The position numbers and the translations under genes were made by a program. From assembly GCA_964036315.1 (NCBI GenBank), contig OZ038495.1, forward strand, positions 21,458,891-21,522,890: a DNA stretch of 64,000 nucleotides, written 5' to 3'. The stretch is from Acanthosepion esculentum (taxonomy: Eukaryota > Mollusca > Cephalopoda > Sepiida > Sepiidae). Of this stretch, positions 11,166-24,956 are shown in pieces. The notes beneath the pieces are model-generated. The model was given only the letters and a program-made list of their open reading frames with translations, was not told the origin of the DNA and ran no database searches. Each line of letters opens with the position of its first letter. The stretch's first letter is position 1.

Positions 11166-12070
11166 AAGACCTGCTTCCTTTAGGCTCCTGTTTATAGGCT
11201 GTCCATAGAGGGGGCTATTTGGTCACACGGGCTGTTGGCAAGTGGTGTATTGGTCTCTCAGTTTTGCACCAAGTGGCCACTTGTCCCGGGACTGCTTGCA
11301 TGTCAGATTGAAACTGCAGTTTCCAGTGGTGTATTCCACCTGCCTACTTTACACCAGTCTTATTGCAACAGGACTTTGTAGAGATTAGGTGGATGCATAA
11401 ATTTAGGTGGCATGCAGCTTACACAGGACCAAACTCCTTTAAAACATGGGGTTTGTTTTCCATGACCCAGGAGTGTAGGACAATGTTAGCAAGCTCCCTT
11501 TTTTTCTTTAAATATTGTTCACTCAATACAAGTCCAAAGAGCCACTCAATGTAGAGGGTTGTTGACTGAGGCTTTATGGAGGTAAGAGGGGAAAGTTGTA
11601 GAGTGGAAAATAATTCAGCCGGCAAGGTTGTGTAGAGGTTTGTTGAACTCTGCCAAGGTTGAGAAAAGAGGATTAGGCAGCCCCAGCCTAGATATGGCAA
11701 CTCTATACCATTTTTGGTAAAAGTAGAGCATGACTGGTAGAGTTGGGTACTTTCTAGAGTGGTAGAAAGAGCTGAACATTATCCATGTCATATACTTTCT
11801 GTTTGAGTTTCTTTCTCTTAGACAAAGGTTAAAGCTGACAAATGAGATCAGTTGTCACAGAGATGTGCAAAGAGGACACACTGATAAGGGGGAAAATCAC
11901 AGTCATAGGATAAACATATAAAAAAAACAAAAAAAGGAGTAGCTGTCAGCACATTTCTTCCCATCAAATTTTTGTTGAATGATTACTTACTGCAGTCTTG
12001 AAAATTTTAACTATTGTCCTGCAACCATTGCTCTAAGATTGACCACATACAAGATGAGTTTTAACTTTTT
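11166..12070. other. Unassigned; GC-richer block at 11166-11760
   Basis: The block directly upstream of the minus-strand LINE relic is richer in G+C than its surroundings. It could be the 5' part of that element, but no endonuclease motif is legible. The sequence from 11.77 to 12.07 kb is plain AT-rich. Confidence 0.35.
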
Positions 12071-12074
12071 TTTT

Positions 12075-12362
12075 TAATTAAATTTTATGAGAGTTAATAG
12101 GCAGGGTCCAATTTGCTATGTAACATTGATCCTGCTACAGAAGTTAAAACAAATATGCTCATATGACACAATTTCTTAAAATGTAAAATAATGTTGATTT
12201 ATATATTACTCTGGATTACTATAAAAATTATTTTTTTTACAATTAAAAAAAAAAAGGAAAGAAAAAAAAGTCATATGAGAATATTTGTTTTAGTTTTCAA
12301 AGGGTGATCCATTTACATAGCAAATTGGACGCCGCTTGTTAACTTTTATAAAATTTAACACA
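12075..12362. mobile_element. Foldback element / MITE with ~90-bp inverted arms
   Basis: The left arm, about 12075-12167, and the reverse complement of the right arm, about 12270-12362, share TTAAATTTTAT, the 18-base GTCCAATTTGCTATGTAA and AACAAATATKCTCATATGAC in the same order. Overall identity looks like about 80%. The centre is about 100 bp of A/T-rich DNA without an ORF. This layout fits a non-autonomous TIR element. I could not define a target-site duplication. Confidence 0.75.
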
Positions 12363-12675
12363 TTTTTTCTTTTGGGGGATATTTGTGATCTGAAGTGTTT
12401 AATCTATAGTAATATGAAAAAGAAATTAAAAAAAAAAAAAAATTATTCCTGTTGAACAACTCCATCCCATTTAATTAATACTTTAATAAAGAGGGAAGAA
12501 AATATGTTATTAAATTTTTATATAAGAGAAAGAAATTTAAAAAAGGTAATTATTTTTATGTTTCATACATGTGCACATTTCAGAGTGAACCTGTGAAGGC
12601 AAAAGTTTTGCTGTTTTTACACTGCATTATCAAATGTGCTTTGAATCTACATAACATGGACAAGACATGATGCAC

Positions 12676-12677
<2 letters not shown>

Positions 12678-12707
<30 letters not shown>
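12678..12707. repeat. (TA)n microsatellite
   Basis: Uninterrupted TA/AT dinucleotide run of about 30 bp. Confidence 0.95.
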
Positions 12708-12708
<1 letters not shown>

Positions 12709-13320
12709 TTTCGGGTGGGACATCAAAAAGAAAACCCTTGTTATTCTCTATTTGACTCAATATTTTGTAAAGTCAAATTTACATTTTGCTATATTTTGGC
12801 TGTGAAAAAAAAAAACAAAAAAAAAACGAACTTGTAGATGCTTGAAGTATCTAAATGCATGAAATTAGTGCTAGATTTTGTCATAACTTTTTTTTTTTTT
12901 CCCCCATCCCTCTAGAATTAGTTAATGATAGTCAGGGTAATGCTATCAGGATTGTAAAATGCCTTATGCACACAAGATAATAAGCAGCCTATTTATTTTT
13001 TGAAAAATGGGTCATTTTACATGTTTTGAGTTCTGAGAAAACAGCTGCTGTTCATAAATATTTTGGAATCCAGTTAAAGTTAGAACAAATCCCAAAGGGA
13101 AATAATTTCTACCAAAAGATGAATTTCACCCACTCCTACCTTTTTCTTAAGCTCCTCTCTTTATCAGTTAAGATTTGAGTTGTGAAATCTAATATTTATA
13201 AAAAGCAGAAATCACACATACAAAAATGTAAACGCTTTTGAACATAGAATTTAGCCAAATATAAGTCTATAACATATTATTTTGTTAGGATATCTAATTA
13301 GTAAACATGTGCTGTGTTGG

Positions 13321-13362
13321 TAAAAACAATACCAAAATTGCAACATTTTGGTATTGTTTTTA
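13321..13362. repeat. Perfect hairpin, 18-bp arms
   Basis: The arm at 13321-13338 (TAAAAACAATACCAAAAT) is exactly complementary to 13345-13362, with a 6-nt TGCAAC loop between them. No T-run terminator context or coding gene is adjacent. Confidence 0.85.
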
Positions 13363-13820
13363 TTAATCTCCAGAAACCTATTAATCATTATAAATTTTGC
13401 TGTTTTTATATAAAATATTTCTATGCATACAAAATTTAATTAGTACCAGAAAAACAGACACACAATCAAATAAGAAAGGATATGTTCACCACATATAGCA
13501 ACTTGAAAAAGACAACAAAAAGAAAGTTCCTCTCTTCTTTAACCAGTCAGCCTTTTTTTTTTTTCTTCTTCTCATTTCATTGAATATTTTTATTCAATAT
13601 ATATTCAATGATTACTTTTTTCAATATAATAAATTTCCTGAACTTATATTTGCTATATGTTCTTCCACTGTAGTGGACCTGCTCAATTTTCTAAATTTCT
13701 TCATATAAATATGTTTGGTACAGAATCATTTGAAGAATGTAAAATAAAAAAAAAGCAACAAACAAGAATTCATTAAAGATGTGTAGCTATCAGTAAGCAA
13801 ATTAGATCTGTAATTACATA

Positions 13821-14226
13821 CAAGGGTTGCTCCAAAAGTAATGTGTCCCCATGATAGAGATTTTTATATAGGTACTTGTTTGTATAATAGTAGAGATTGA
13901 ACTTTCCATCAATAGACCAGAATATCCTTAAAGGCTACAGTAGTTGAATCTAGCAGTCTAGAAAATGGTGTTGGGCATGAAAATGTGTATAGAGCAGATA
14001 TGTAGTATTGAATTCTTGAACACACACAAAAAGAATTGCCCGATTGACGTAGTAACTGATCACATTCTGAGTAACATGCAGGCTTTTATTGCTCATTGGC
14101 AAAAATATCTTTTTTAATGGAGGTGAAAAATAGTGTTGTGTAGCTGAAAACTTTCTCTAGTCAACACTGTTTTTTTGTATCTTAAGCAGAAATAAATAGG
14201 AGCTATTACTTTCGGAGCATCTCTTG
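13821..14226. mobile_element. Mariner-type MITE, 406 bp, TA target duplication
   Basis: The left end CAAGGGTTGCTCCAAAAGTA and the right end, read inward on the minus strand, CAAGAGATGCTCCGAAAGTA are matching terminal inverted repeats about 28 bp long. TA dinucleotides flank both ends (13819-13820 and 14227-14228), the Tc1/mariner target duplication. The inside, about 350 bp, has no intact transposase and only short frames, so it is a deletion derivative or MITE. Confidence 0.85.
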
Positions 14227-14228
14227 TA

Positions 14229-17200
14229 AAATACTTATATATATATATATATATATATAAATTATTCTTATTTACTATATGGTAACAAATGTGTACAAAA
14301 CTATTTAATTACAAGTTTTACAACACTGTTTGATTTGGTTTTATTCACAATAAATAGGGCTTTTTTTTTTTGCTTGTTTCAGTATTGTAGGTATGGGTTA
14401 GTACATCATTAAGTTTTCTTTTAAGATTTCTAGTCACTCTACATAATGACAAAAACTAAAAGAACAATAGTCATGATATCAAGAAAGTATCCTAATTTGT
14501 TTTATTTCAATGATCTTATAACTCCTACTACTAACCATCTTTATTTATAAAATTGGGAGCATTCCAAAACTATTATAAGTACTATAAAAAAACTTTTTAG
14601 TCCTTTATAATTTCTGAATGGAATTAAAGAATGGGCCTGAAAAGTTTTTTTTTTTCTTTTTAAATTCTTTTCTATAGCATTGCTGTCCCTGTACTCAGTT
14701 GTTAAATATTTTTTTGCAGGCCCAGAGTATGGAAAGATAGAAGTTAAAAAAAAAAACTGACATCCCATAAAATACAATGGCCCACAGATATTACTGGATG
14801 TTAATCCCTCAACTTTGGAAAATTTTCTTTACATGTCACAAAACCATAGTTTCCTCTCAAATACACACCACTGTCCAATTGGTATACAATTTGTGCATTT
14901 AAAAACTCAATGATATTTTGGTTTAAAAAAAAAGAAAAAAAATGAGGATAATCAACAACAAAGGCATTTTGTCAGGCAACTCTTTAATTCTTGTTTAAAG
15001 ATGTTTATCAACGCACACACTGCTTATTAATAATGTTATTGTTCAGCATGGTAGCCTGCAATAAATTAGAATTTCTAGTTGAATTACTATATACAATGTT
15101 TACAATACTCATCATACACACGTGGAGAAGTTGTAGAAGAACAAGGGAGGTAACCGTAGCTTTTAATATACATTCAACGTAAAGGTCACACAGTGACACT
15201 CTAGTGAGGAGTTTTAACTCCATCCTGCACCAATATAAAAATGAAAAATAAAAAGTCTCCTTTTTCTAGCATCTTATTTAAAGTTTTTTTTTCTTTTCTT
15301 TATTTGCTGCTTGTTCATTTTTTTTTCTGAAACTCACTATTGAAGATTGGTTTTCATGGAGAAAGAGAAATGTTATGGATCTGACTAAATGTACATTTTA
15401 GAAATGTCATATTTTCATTATTTTTAATGTACTTTGGTTTTTCTTTTTAATATAATAAACAAAGGTAAAAAATATTCCCAAAATTATTTGATGATAATAC
15501 ATGCATGTAAATAGTATACACAAAAAATATATATAAAATCAAAACATTTCCAATCCTTCTAACCAAATAACTGAATAAAAAATGACATGAAACATGGTCA
15601 GAAATACAAAATGGCTAAGAGAGCTGGTTTTCTTTTGCACACAAACATACATATTGAACTCACAAACACATTAGCAAAACTCTTCATTAAAAAAAAACAC
15701 AAAAAAAAACTGTACATTCTCGACAGTGGTACTAGAAATTGTTACTATTTATGAATTTCCAGCACAAAGCCTCTAGAGATTCAGTATTTGTTTCAGGACA
15801 AATTAATTGATCAACCAATTCATTTTTATGACAATTTTTTCCACTGTGGCCCTTTGACAAGCAGTGTCCTGATTGTGTCTTTTCTCATGCCTTGTTCTCC
15901 AAAATGATCTACAGTGAAACAAGTTTGCCTCTTTCCATTCCCTAACTCAATATATCATACACTGATTTTTATTTTATTTTATTTTTTTTAATTCATTTTC
16001 TAACTTAAAAAAAAATCCAGTTGTCTACAAGCACGTTTCTTTTATTGTAATAACTTTTTACTGGAACTGTGAAACTTGATTTTAAAAAAGTGGAGAGTAA
16101 AGATAATTTCCTAATAAATTTTTTTTTGTTTCAAAGTTATAATGGTTAATGGTAAAATATATAACAAAGAGCTTGGTTTTAATAGACACTTATTTATTTT
16201 GTTTTTTCCCATATTGTACTTTAATATGGTTAGGTAAAAGCAATTCCTTAATAAATATCTATACGCTGATCATTCTAAAGCTATCACTATTCCCTACTTA
16301 AATAATTTATCAAATTAATATTTTCATCCATTTGCAAGGCAATACCAACTTTGCTGCTACTTGTACTTTTCTTTGCAATGAATTGATTTCAAATCAAACT
16401 TTTCATTAACAACATAATTCTCTTTTAAGTTGTTAATTTTAGTTTAATATTTTTGAAATTGAGAAAACAACATGACTGATTTTCTTTTTAAACATTTGTG
16501 TAAGCAAAATCAGAACATGTAAGAGAAAGTGTCATATATATATATATATATATATTACACACACACAAACTAACAAACAAAACTTGATGACTGTATATGT
16601 AGATATAAATTTGCATAGATCTGCTTCAAAGTAACAAAAATCATTTTAGAAACAAGCAGCAGTTTGTCTTTGACAAAAAACTTGATAAAAAGAAAAAATT
16701 CATAGTTTGTGGAAATTAAGTTTTTTTTTTTTTGATTAGGTATAACAAATGTATAAATAATCTGATCCATGCATGTCTCTTTATAAACTACTACTGTGAA
16801 GAAAAAAAAAACCAGCAGCAAGGCTTTCAATAAAGCCTTCGTCATATGATTGATAACGTGCTTCAAGCTGTGCATAGAAATAGTGGATATTGTTTACAAA
16901 GTAGCAGCAAATCATCTTGGCAGTTGCAATATGCTTATTATTCTGGTTTGCTATAAAACAACAGCTATACTGGAAAACTTATACTGAAGCAACACACAAT
17001 ATGCTGATTGCACAATACTGACTAATATTTTTGTAACAGCATATACACTTTTCATAAGGCTATGTACATTTATACAGCACTTAAGGTAGTGAAAAAAAAA
17101 AATAAAAAAAAATAAAGGCATTTTTTAAAATAAATACTGCCAAAAGAAAAAAAAATAGAATTTTTCTTTTTAAAGAAAATTGTGAAATCTTTGAACTCTG

Positions 17201-20200
17201 GTTTAAAAAAATGAAAAGCAAAAAGAAATAACTTAAGACAGAAGAAAGACTGATTTTCCTTTTATGGCAAGAAATGGATCCAGATTAAAACAAAGAAATA
17301 CCAAAGAAAATACCAAAGAAAATACTAGAAATTGACTTAATGTGGAAAGAAAGGAAACTGAAAATAAACATCATAGGAATTTCAAAAGTTAATTAGAATT
17401 AGGTGATTCTAGGAAAAGTTGATTTCAAGAATTTAAAGTCCTGTACATTTTTGAATTGTGAAGAAAATACATTTTATTTTTATGTACAAAAGTTTTTTAA
17501 AACATGGTTAATAGAGAACATATTCTAAAAAGCAAGAATTCTTAGCCTAAGGTCCCAAAAAATTTTGAAAAGTTTTTAAAATTCTTTAATGACAGTAGAG
17601 AAAGCTAAGTTTTATTTATAAAAATAATTGTGATGTATTTATACTTGGTGAAGAAAACCAGTCAAGATTTCATGACGTTTTCCTCACTTTAATGTCATTG
17701 TTTTATGGGCCCAAAATGGGAGATCTCACCAGTAGCTATGGTTTTTGGGTATATTACTTCGGTAAATTCTTTTTTTTTAACCAAGCTTTCAAATGTAATA
17801 GAGAAATCTTGTTTTGCCAATATACATCTATTATATGATTATTACGAAAAAAAAAAAAAAAGATTTAGAAATTAAAGATACATAAATGAATAGAGAATAT
17901 TTTTACATAAAGAAGAGAGTGAATAAGAATAAAATGTCAAATCTAAGTTGGCAGTTTCCAGGGATCAAAATCACCTGCAATAAGATTTGAACTAATGCTA
18001 AACAATGGGACCTGGCTATGAAAGCTATGGCTCACCAGCATGAACTGATTCATTTTGCAACTCAACTTTCATTTTTAGTATCATTGAAATAGGGACTAAA
18101 TATAAAAGTGAACAAAGAAAAAACAAAACAAAAACATGTCAGATATATATCTATATATATATAATGAGGTCAGTGGTATTTATCGAGCAGTCAATGAAAA
18201 TGTTTGCTGCTTAGAATAGAAAAAAACTTTTTAAAAAATCAAAAAAAATCCAAAGACATAAAAAGCACAGGGAAGAAAACACTTAAATTACAAAATGGAG
18301 AAGGTTTTATTTGTAGGGAAGATTTTTTTTTTTTAAGTTTTGATTTTTTAAGAATTTATAAATTAAGCAGTATATTTTGGCAATTATTGGTAAAACATTT
18401 TGTAGTTAAAATTAAAATTCCTCAATGTTATTTCTGATAAACTGTCATATGCAATATATTCAATATTTGGAAACTGAATTTGGTATTCATGCAAAATAAG
18501 TAAAAAACTGATCAGTTAAAAAAGATTCTATTTGAATAAAATATTACACCATTTTTATTATTGAGTAAATTTGTATTCCACTCATTAGCATCACTTCTAT
18601 TAATGAATATGAATTAATAAAGTAAAGAGTATTGTAGGTTTTACAAATACTAAGCTGATCTTAGTTCAATGTTTTTCCTACCCTGACTTTCAGTACCAAA
18701 AAGTCTCAAATGGTTAGCCATTTTTATCAACCAGACAAGATGTCTAACTTCGATATTAAAGAAAGAAGTGAAGTTTCAAACCTAAGTGGACCAAAAGAGT
18801 TGGTTTATGTAAGTTAGGGAATATAAAAGAGACAAGTATATAAATGTAGTCAGAGTAAACTATAAACAAGAGAAAGACTGGGATACAAATTAAAAATGAA
18901 CAAACTTTTATCATAGTTACAATTATTTTAAGATTCATTTGAGTGCATTGCAAAAATTAGAGTTTATAATGGCTGGAAATGTTATACTAACAATTTTAAA
19001 GCAAAACTGAAAAAAAAAAAAGCTGAAGCAGCAAAGATGGGAAATTCAAATCGACTAAGAAAACAATAAAGCAGAAATGCTGGGTCAAGATTACTTTGAG
19101 CTCAAGATTTCAATTTGAACCCCACTCCCAAATCTCATTCTACACACACACACAGAAGGAATCCAAGCAAAATTCAGAGAGAAACAAGGTCCCCTGTTAA
19201 ATAACTGAGAGTGCAATAAAAATGTGGCAGGGCATCAGGCAATCTTCTTTTTCTTTGTTGAACAGACAAAAAAAGCATATTACACAAATTCATTAACCAT
19301 TGTCAAAGCTGATATGTTCAACCCTTTCCGCAGGGGGGGGGGGGGATCAAAAATTCGAAATTTGTCTGGGCAGTATAAATATACACATACAGGGATTACT
19401 GCTGTTAGCTTCAAGCTTAGAGGAGGTAAGCGGGCCAATTATATAAAGCATATTTCAACTTTTTTTTTTTTTTTGAAAAGTAGGTGTCCAAGGAGAGAAA
19501 GATCCCTAACACAGGCCTCCTGGATTGGAAAAGGATAGCAAGGATATAAATGTTTTTATAGGTTAACATCAGTTGGGAAGGTTAAACTAGAGAACAGATT
19601 TTATAGGTATTTTGAGGAAATATTTTAAGAGAATTATATAGAATGAATGCTGTAAACAAGGTAAAGAGGTAATTTGAGCTAAGATAGGAATTCAATTTAA
19701 AGTCTTGGAAGAAATATTTGAGAATCAGTTATCAATTGTAATAATTTGATGTTAAAATTCAAAGCAGTATCAATTTAAGAAGCAGGTGAATTGATAAAAT
19801 AAACGTGATACAATTCTAGGTGAGTGAAGGATAAGTAAGTTCTTTATAAGTAACAGGAGTTAATGCATGAAGAAGCTTCCCTTAGGACTGTGAGCTCTTA
19901 CAAGCAGGCCTTGAAGTTGGGTAAAGAAGAGAGAATTTACAGTACTCCTTCAGAGTAGTGTTAGGTAACAATGAAAGGAGTATGTTGTGTGTGTAAGGAG
20001 TATGTGTGCATGAAGCTATTAGCAAAAACAGCAGATAAAAAATTGCAGAAAGAGCAGAGATCAGTGCAGAAAAATATCTTCAAATTATGGGAAAAAAAAT
20101 TTTTTTTCCTTTTCTCTTCCTGTTTTTATTAAGCAGAAGCTATTTGCTACTGAATGCCCAATAATATTCAAAATATTTATAGCAAGAATATTTCAGGCTA

Positions 20201-23200
20201 TCTATTTTTTTTTTTTTTTTTGTTAGCTTCAGGTGATATGCTGTAGTAAAATAATTCAGTTTCAAAATCTCCATGTTAAAGCAGGAGTTAAATAACATGA
20301 AGTAGGAACCTAATGATGGTGAGAGACTTTGCTGATCAATATATAACAAAGTGAAGATATTAGACTGAATCAATTTATGGGTACTATTATCATATAAATG
20401 TCATACCAAAGGTATGTTAAATTACCTATTTTTTATTTCTTTTAGTTACTCAGTTGCTGATCTTCACAATGATTGGTTGTAGTTATTCATGTTCTCATTT
20501 CATTAAGTAATTTTTTTTTCTACAGCACGCATAACCAAACAAATAAATGCAATGTCTTTTTGTTTTCTGAAACAAAGACAAGTAAAAAAGCTGAATAAGA
20601 ATAACAAAGGACAGGACAGATTATTCTCTCCTCAATTATAGCTTAACTCTTTATATCAGGTTTATGCAAATTATTTTTCTCTCTTGAGAAAATAATAAAA
20701 ACACTTTAACAAAGACCCTTTTTGACTGAATAATAAAACCAAGCACACAGAAGAAAATTAAATGTGATTCCACAGAAAACGAGTATGTGTGTATATTTCA
20801 GAATTAAAAAAAAACCTATAACCTACATATAAGTACAACTAATGAAAAAGAAAAAAAAAAAAATGAAATGGAAAACCTTACATATAATTTTATAGCATGT
20901 ACAGAAAGAGAAAAAGAAAACTGTAGCATATTAAATATATGAATTTGGTAAAAAAAATAAAATTCTCTTATTCTACACTGTTCAAAAAATGGTAATGTCA
21001 AATAAAAGAGAAAAGTATTTAACCAGATAGTGGAACAAAAGACAAAAAAGGTTTTATGCACTAGTGGGACTTTGTGTATGGAGCAGATGTTATAAAATCT
21101 CTGGAGGATTTCATTGCTTTCAATGCAGCATCACTGATTCTGTCTGCTGTTTCACCGAATTCCAATGAAGCTTTCACAAATGCAAAATAAAGCAATACTA
21201 AGCCTCAACCACATGAACCTACATTTTGACAACTGAGTCCAGATTAATTAAGGATATAATTAACAAATGCTGAAATTTAAGACAATTCTGTCTTTGGAAT
21301 ATTTTATTCAGCATCAGATCTTAATGTAGACAGTGACAGAGAAAGAAATTAAAACTAATCCCACTTATTCTTTTAATCGAGATAATGCTGAAAAATTCAT
21401 TTACTTAAACTTTGCTATATTAGCACCAGGTCATATTCACAAAGCACTCACTGGAAATCAGAGTTACTATTAGTGGTTTCAGAGATAAGCATGTATCTTG
21501 ACAAAATTTTCAAAAATTCCTTTAATAGAAATGAATATAAAATATTAATGTAAAAAAAAAAACAAAACAATAAAAACATACATTTCAAGATATTTGAAGT
21601 CTCCATATTATAGTATTATTATTTTTTAAAATTTAATGGTCTTTTAATTAATAAGCATCTCTACAATTTAAGAATTCAACGTGTTTAATTGTGAGACAAA
21701 GTATTCTTTTCATGATTTTACCTATTATCTATGCCACTAAACTTATTTTGTTTTATTTTTAAAAAGATACAAATTTCCATTTCAAATAATTGAAGAGAAT
21801 TATTTTAGTTTTAATTTTCTTATTTTAAAATCCAGTCAGTCCTAACATGTACAGACTATAAAAACTTACTGTTTAATCCTCAATGTAATACAGGTAAAGT
21901 TTAACCAAAACTCCTTTAGAAGAAGAGATTGGAGTTAAGTGATTATAAAATGTTCAACATAATGAATAAACAATATTACTCACAGATCACTAAAGGAGTT
22001 CCTTTAATAAATTAAGAGATTTGATCTGGATTGAACCAAAAAATAAATTCATATTTATTTTTAAAAATACACTTTCTATTTACACTTTAGCCTCTGTGAA
22101 CATATGTGAAATGTTGATGGATTTGAAATTTTCAGATTTATTTTTGTTCTGCTATTCTCATATTTAATATGCAGTCATAATTTATGTCTACCTAATAAAT
22201 TCCTAGGTACCAAAGAGACTCAACAAGACTGCAGTACTCCAATCTATTAGTCCTTTATTGTTGTTTAAGAATTTAGGAAAAATAAAACAAAAACACGACT
22301 TTGATTCTAGCTTTTCAATTATTTATGAAACCTAGAAGCACATTTAAATTCTGTTTATAAAATAGAAAAAAAATTGTGGGCCGAGAATGTTGGAAACAAT
22401 TCCTTTTTTATACTTATTTTAAAAAGAATTGTGATTTTAAATAATTATCCAATATTTTTGTAAAAAAGCAAGTAAAATTAAAAATCTTAAAACAAAATTA
22501 TCAACTTTAAAAATACAGAATAAATAGAAAAAGCCCTTCTCCAATTTTTCTATCACTGTTTCGATCAGTTCATTCTCCAAATGTCATTAAGTAACACTGA
22601 AGGTAGCATAATCTTAGAACAGGTCAGTGGTGAATTGTACAGGTTCATCTTAATCGGATTTCCATTACTTAATAGAGGCTTTAATCCTCCAGTAACTCAT
22701 GGTTTATTTTTTAAATTCAAAAGTTTGAGTTTATTTTGGAACTTTTTTTCTTATTCCTTGGTCATAACAGAATTCAATTAGAACTGCTAAGTAGGAAACT
22801 ATTTTCAGAAAGAAGACAAACTTTTCAGTGATTTCAGTTTTAAATTCTTGCTTTTACTGTTGTTTCCATCAACAAGTAATTTTAACAGGAATCACCCTGA
22901 CCATTTTTAAGTAATTACCTATTCAAAAGAATCATACTGACTATTTCTAATTTTATATATATTCAAAGTATAAAAGACAAGAATATCATCACAATAAAAT
23001 ATTTTTTCTTTATCAGTAAACTGGGAAGTTTATTTGAATTAAGTTCATTAATTTGAAGACAAACATGACTGGCATTTTCATTTTTAAATTATTTCTTAAA
23101 GTAGTGGGATTGAAATTTTAATTTTTTTTTTTTTAAATAAAGTTCAAAATTTTCAGAGTTTATATTGAAACATTTTGTTCATAACAGAATTCAATTAGAA

Positions 23201-24878
23201 CTGCCAAGTAGGAAAATTAAGTCATTTCCTATTGAGAAGGGCCTTAGAAATATTGAAAGAAATCATACATTGGTAAATTGAAGGTACTTCTTTAGAAGAG
23301 AGATAGTGGAGCTATTTTCAAGATGATGGGAAATGGATTAACAGTGATTTTCTTTTTTTCTCACAGCAGTAAAGAGAATCTAAAAATTGAAATAACAAAT
23401 ACAATGACTCAGAAATAAATTATATGAATCATGCAAACAAATGTGGGGAACTGTTGAATGAAAGAAAATGGACTACAAAATCTCCACCAAAAAGACAAAA
23501 AAAATCAGTCACTGTTTCTAAATTTTAGAAATCTCACCGGTTTAATGCAATCTAAAATGCAAAATACTGCATTAATATTTCTTTTAAAAGAAACTTTTTT
23601 AATTAAATATTTACAGTTTGTTGTGGGTGAATCTATGGAATTAGGACAAAATAAACAAATAATAAGTGAGCTATGAAAGAGAACAAAACAACAATAAGAA
23701 GAAAATAAAGATAGTACTAGGAGTGGGGGCTGCTCAAATTTGGATGAAAAACAAGAACGAATAGATAGGAATTTTTCACTCAATCTTAGGGCAATTGTTT
23801 GGTGTTGACTAATTCATAGCACATTTTAAGTGTCAATATAAATGATCACAGGTAAGTTGTTTATGCCACTTATGGATTATTTTTGAGAGTTCTTTCTAAA
23901 TTATTTGTAGAATTTAATTGTAATAAGGAAATAGCTAAAGATGTTTAAGTCTGATCTACAAAAGTTAAGCTATAGTGACAAACAATAAAGAATAAAAACA
24001 ATTCTTAGCCATGGTTTGATCTAGAGGAAGATAAACAGTTCTGATGATTACTTGAGAAATTGTGGGAAAACAAAGGCTTTTTTAAAGCTAAGAGACAAAT
24101 CATTTTAACAGATAAAGTTGTTATTATCTTCTTGAAGAGTTTTAAGAGCAAAAGAACACACACACATTTACATATATATCATGAAAACTAAATCTAATTG
24201 GTCCTTAATGGAGAAACAAGATGTGATTAAAAAAAAAATAAATAAATAAATGCTATTTGTTCCAATTAAAGTTTTGGTGTAAATTTTTCAGAGTAAATCA
24301 TTCAATAATTGACAGTCTCTGAAATATAACAACAAAATAATATGACCCTGATACAAAAGAGAGAAAAAAGCTCTTGCATAATGTGAGTGCAAGATTGAAG
24401 CCAACCAACCATGTCTAGTTATTTTGTTGCATATTTGAATTTTAGCTGACTTATAATGATGATGAGGATTACCGTTATTACTACTGTTGTTAGTTGTAGC
24501 AATTTATTTTTGCTTTATACCGGAGAGTGTTTTTTTTTCTCCAGGTTTTGTAAGATTTATTTAAAAAAAAAAAAAAATCTTTAAATGTTCATAAAATGCA
24601 GACCAATGGAGACAAGGCAAGGTACTGTTAAAAGAAATTCTTGAATACTGAGCCAATTCCATGTACAATTTTTTTTTACAATTATGAGAGAAGACAAAAA
24701 AAATAAAAATAAAAAGGGAAAAACCTACAATTTCTGATTTTCATTCAAAATACATGTCACATCTAAATATATTTTCTTTCTTTCTTGTTGAAGTCTAAGG
24801 AAAAAAATATCACTTCCCCACCCTGACTTCCACCATATATAATCCAATTAACATCATTCTCACCTAAAATATATGTAA

Positions 24879-24883
<5 letters not shown>
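14229..24883. other. Long AT-rich stretch downstream of the TRAK stop, transposon-poor
   Basis: I find no exon, transposase or RT signature over about 10.6 kb. It holds (TA)n runs (14237-14260 and 16537-16556), homopolymer runs, an 11-G run near 19334 and one diverged direct repeat. Because it lies immediately 3' of the TRAK coding end on the same strand, some of it is likely 3' UTR. Minus-strand AATAAA hexamers occur (for example 24556-24561 and 24503-24508), but in such AT-rich DNA they are not decisive. Confidence 0.5.
22763..23215. repeat. Pair of direct repeats, 36 bp with one mismatch, 417 bp apart
   Basis: CATAACAGAATTCAATTAGA followed by ACTGCTAAGTAGGAAA lies at 22763-22798. It recurs at 23180-23215 with a single T-to-C change. 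About 60 bp upstream of each copy is also alike, though more diverged. Confidence 0.8.

Positions 24884-24931
<48 letters not shown>
24884..24931. repeat. (TA)n microsatellite next to the TRAK stop codon
   Basis: TA run of about 48 bp, beginning only 26 bp downstream of the TRAK stop codon on the minus strand. Confidence 0.95.
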
Positions 24932-24932
<1 letters not shown>

Positions 24933-24956
24933 GTCATGCTTCTAAATCTATGGTCA

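Noticed and set aside
16570..16875. 101-codon minus-strand frame downstream of TRAK
   Set aside because: The composition is Phe/Lys/Leu-rich, as expected from AT-rich noncoding DNA, and there is no homology.
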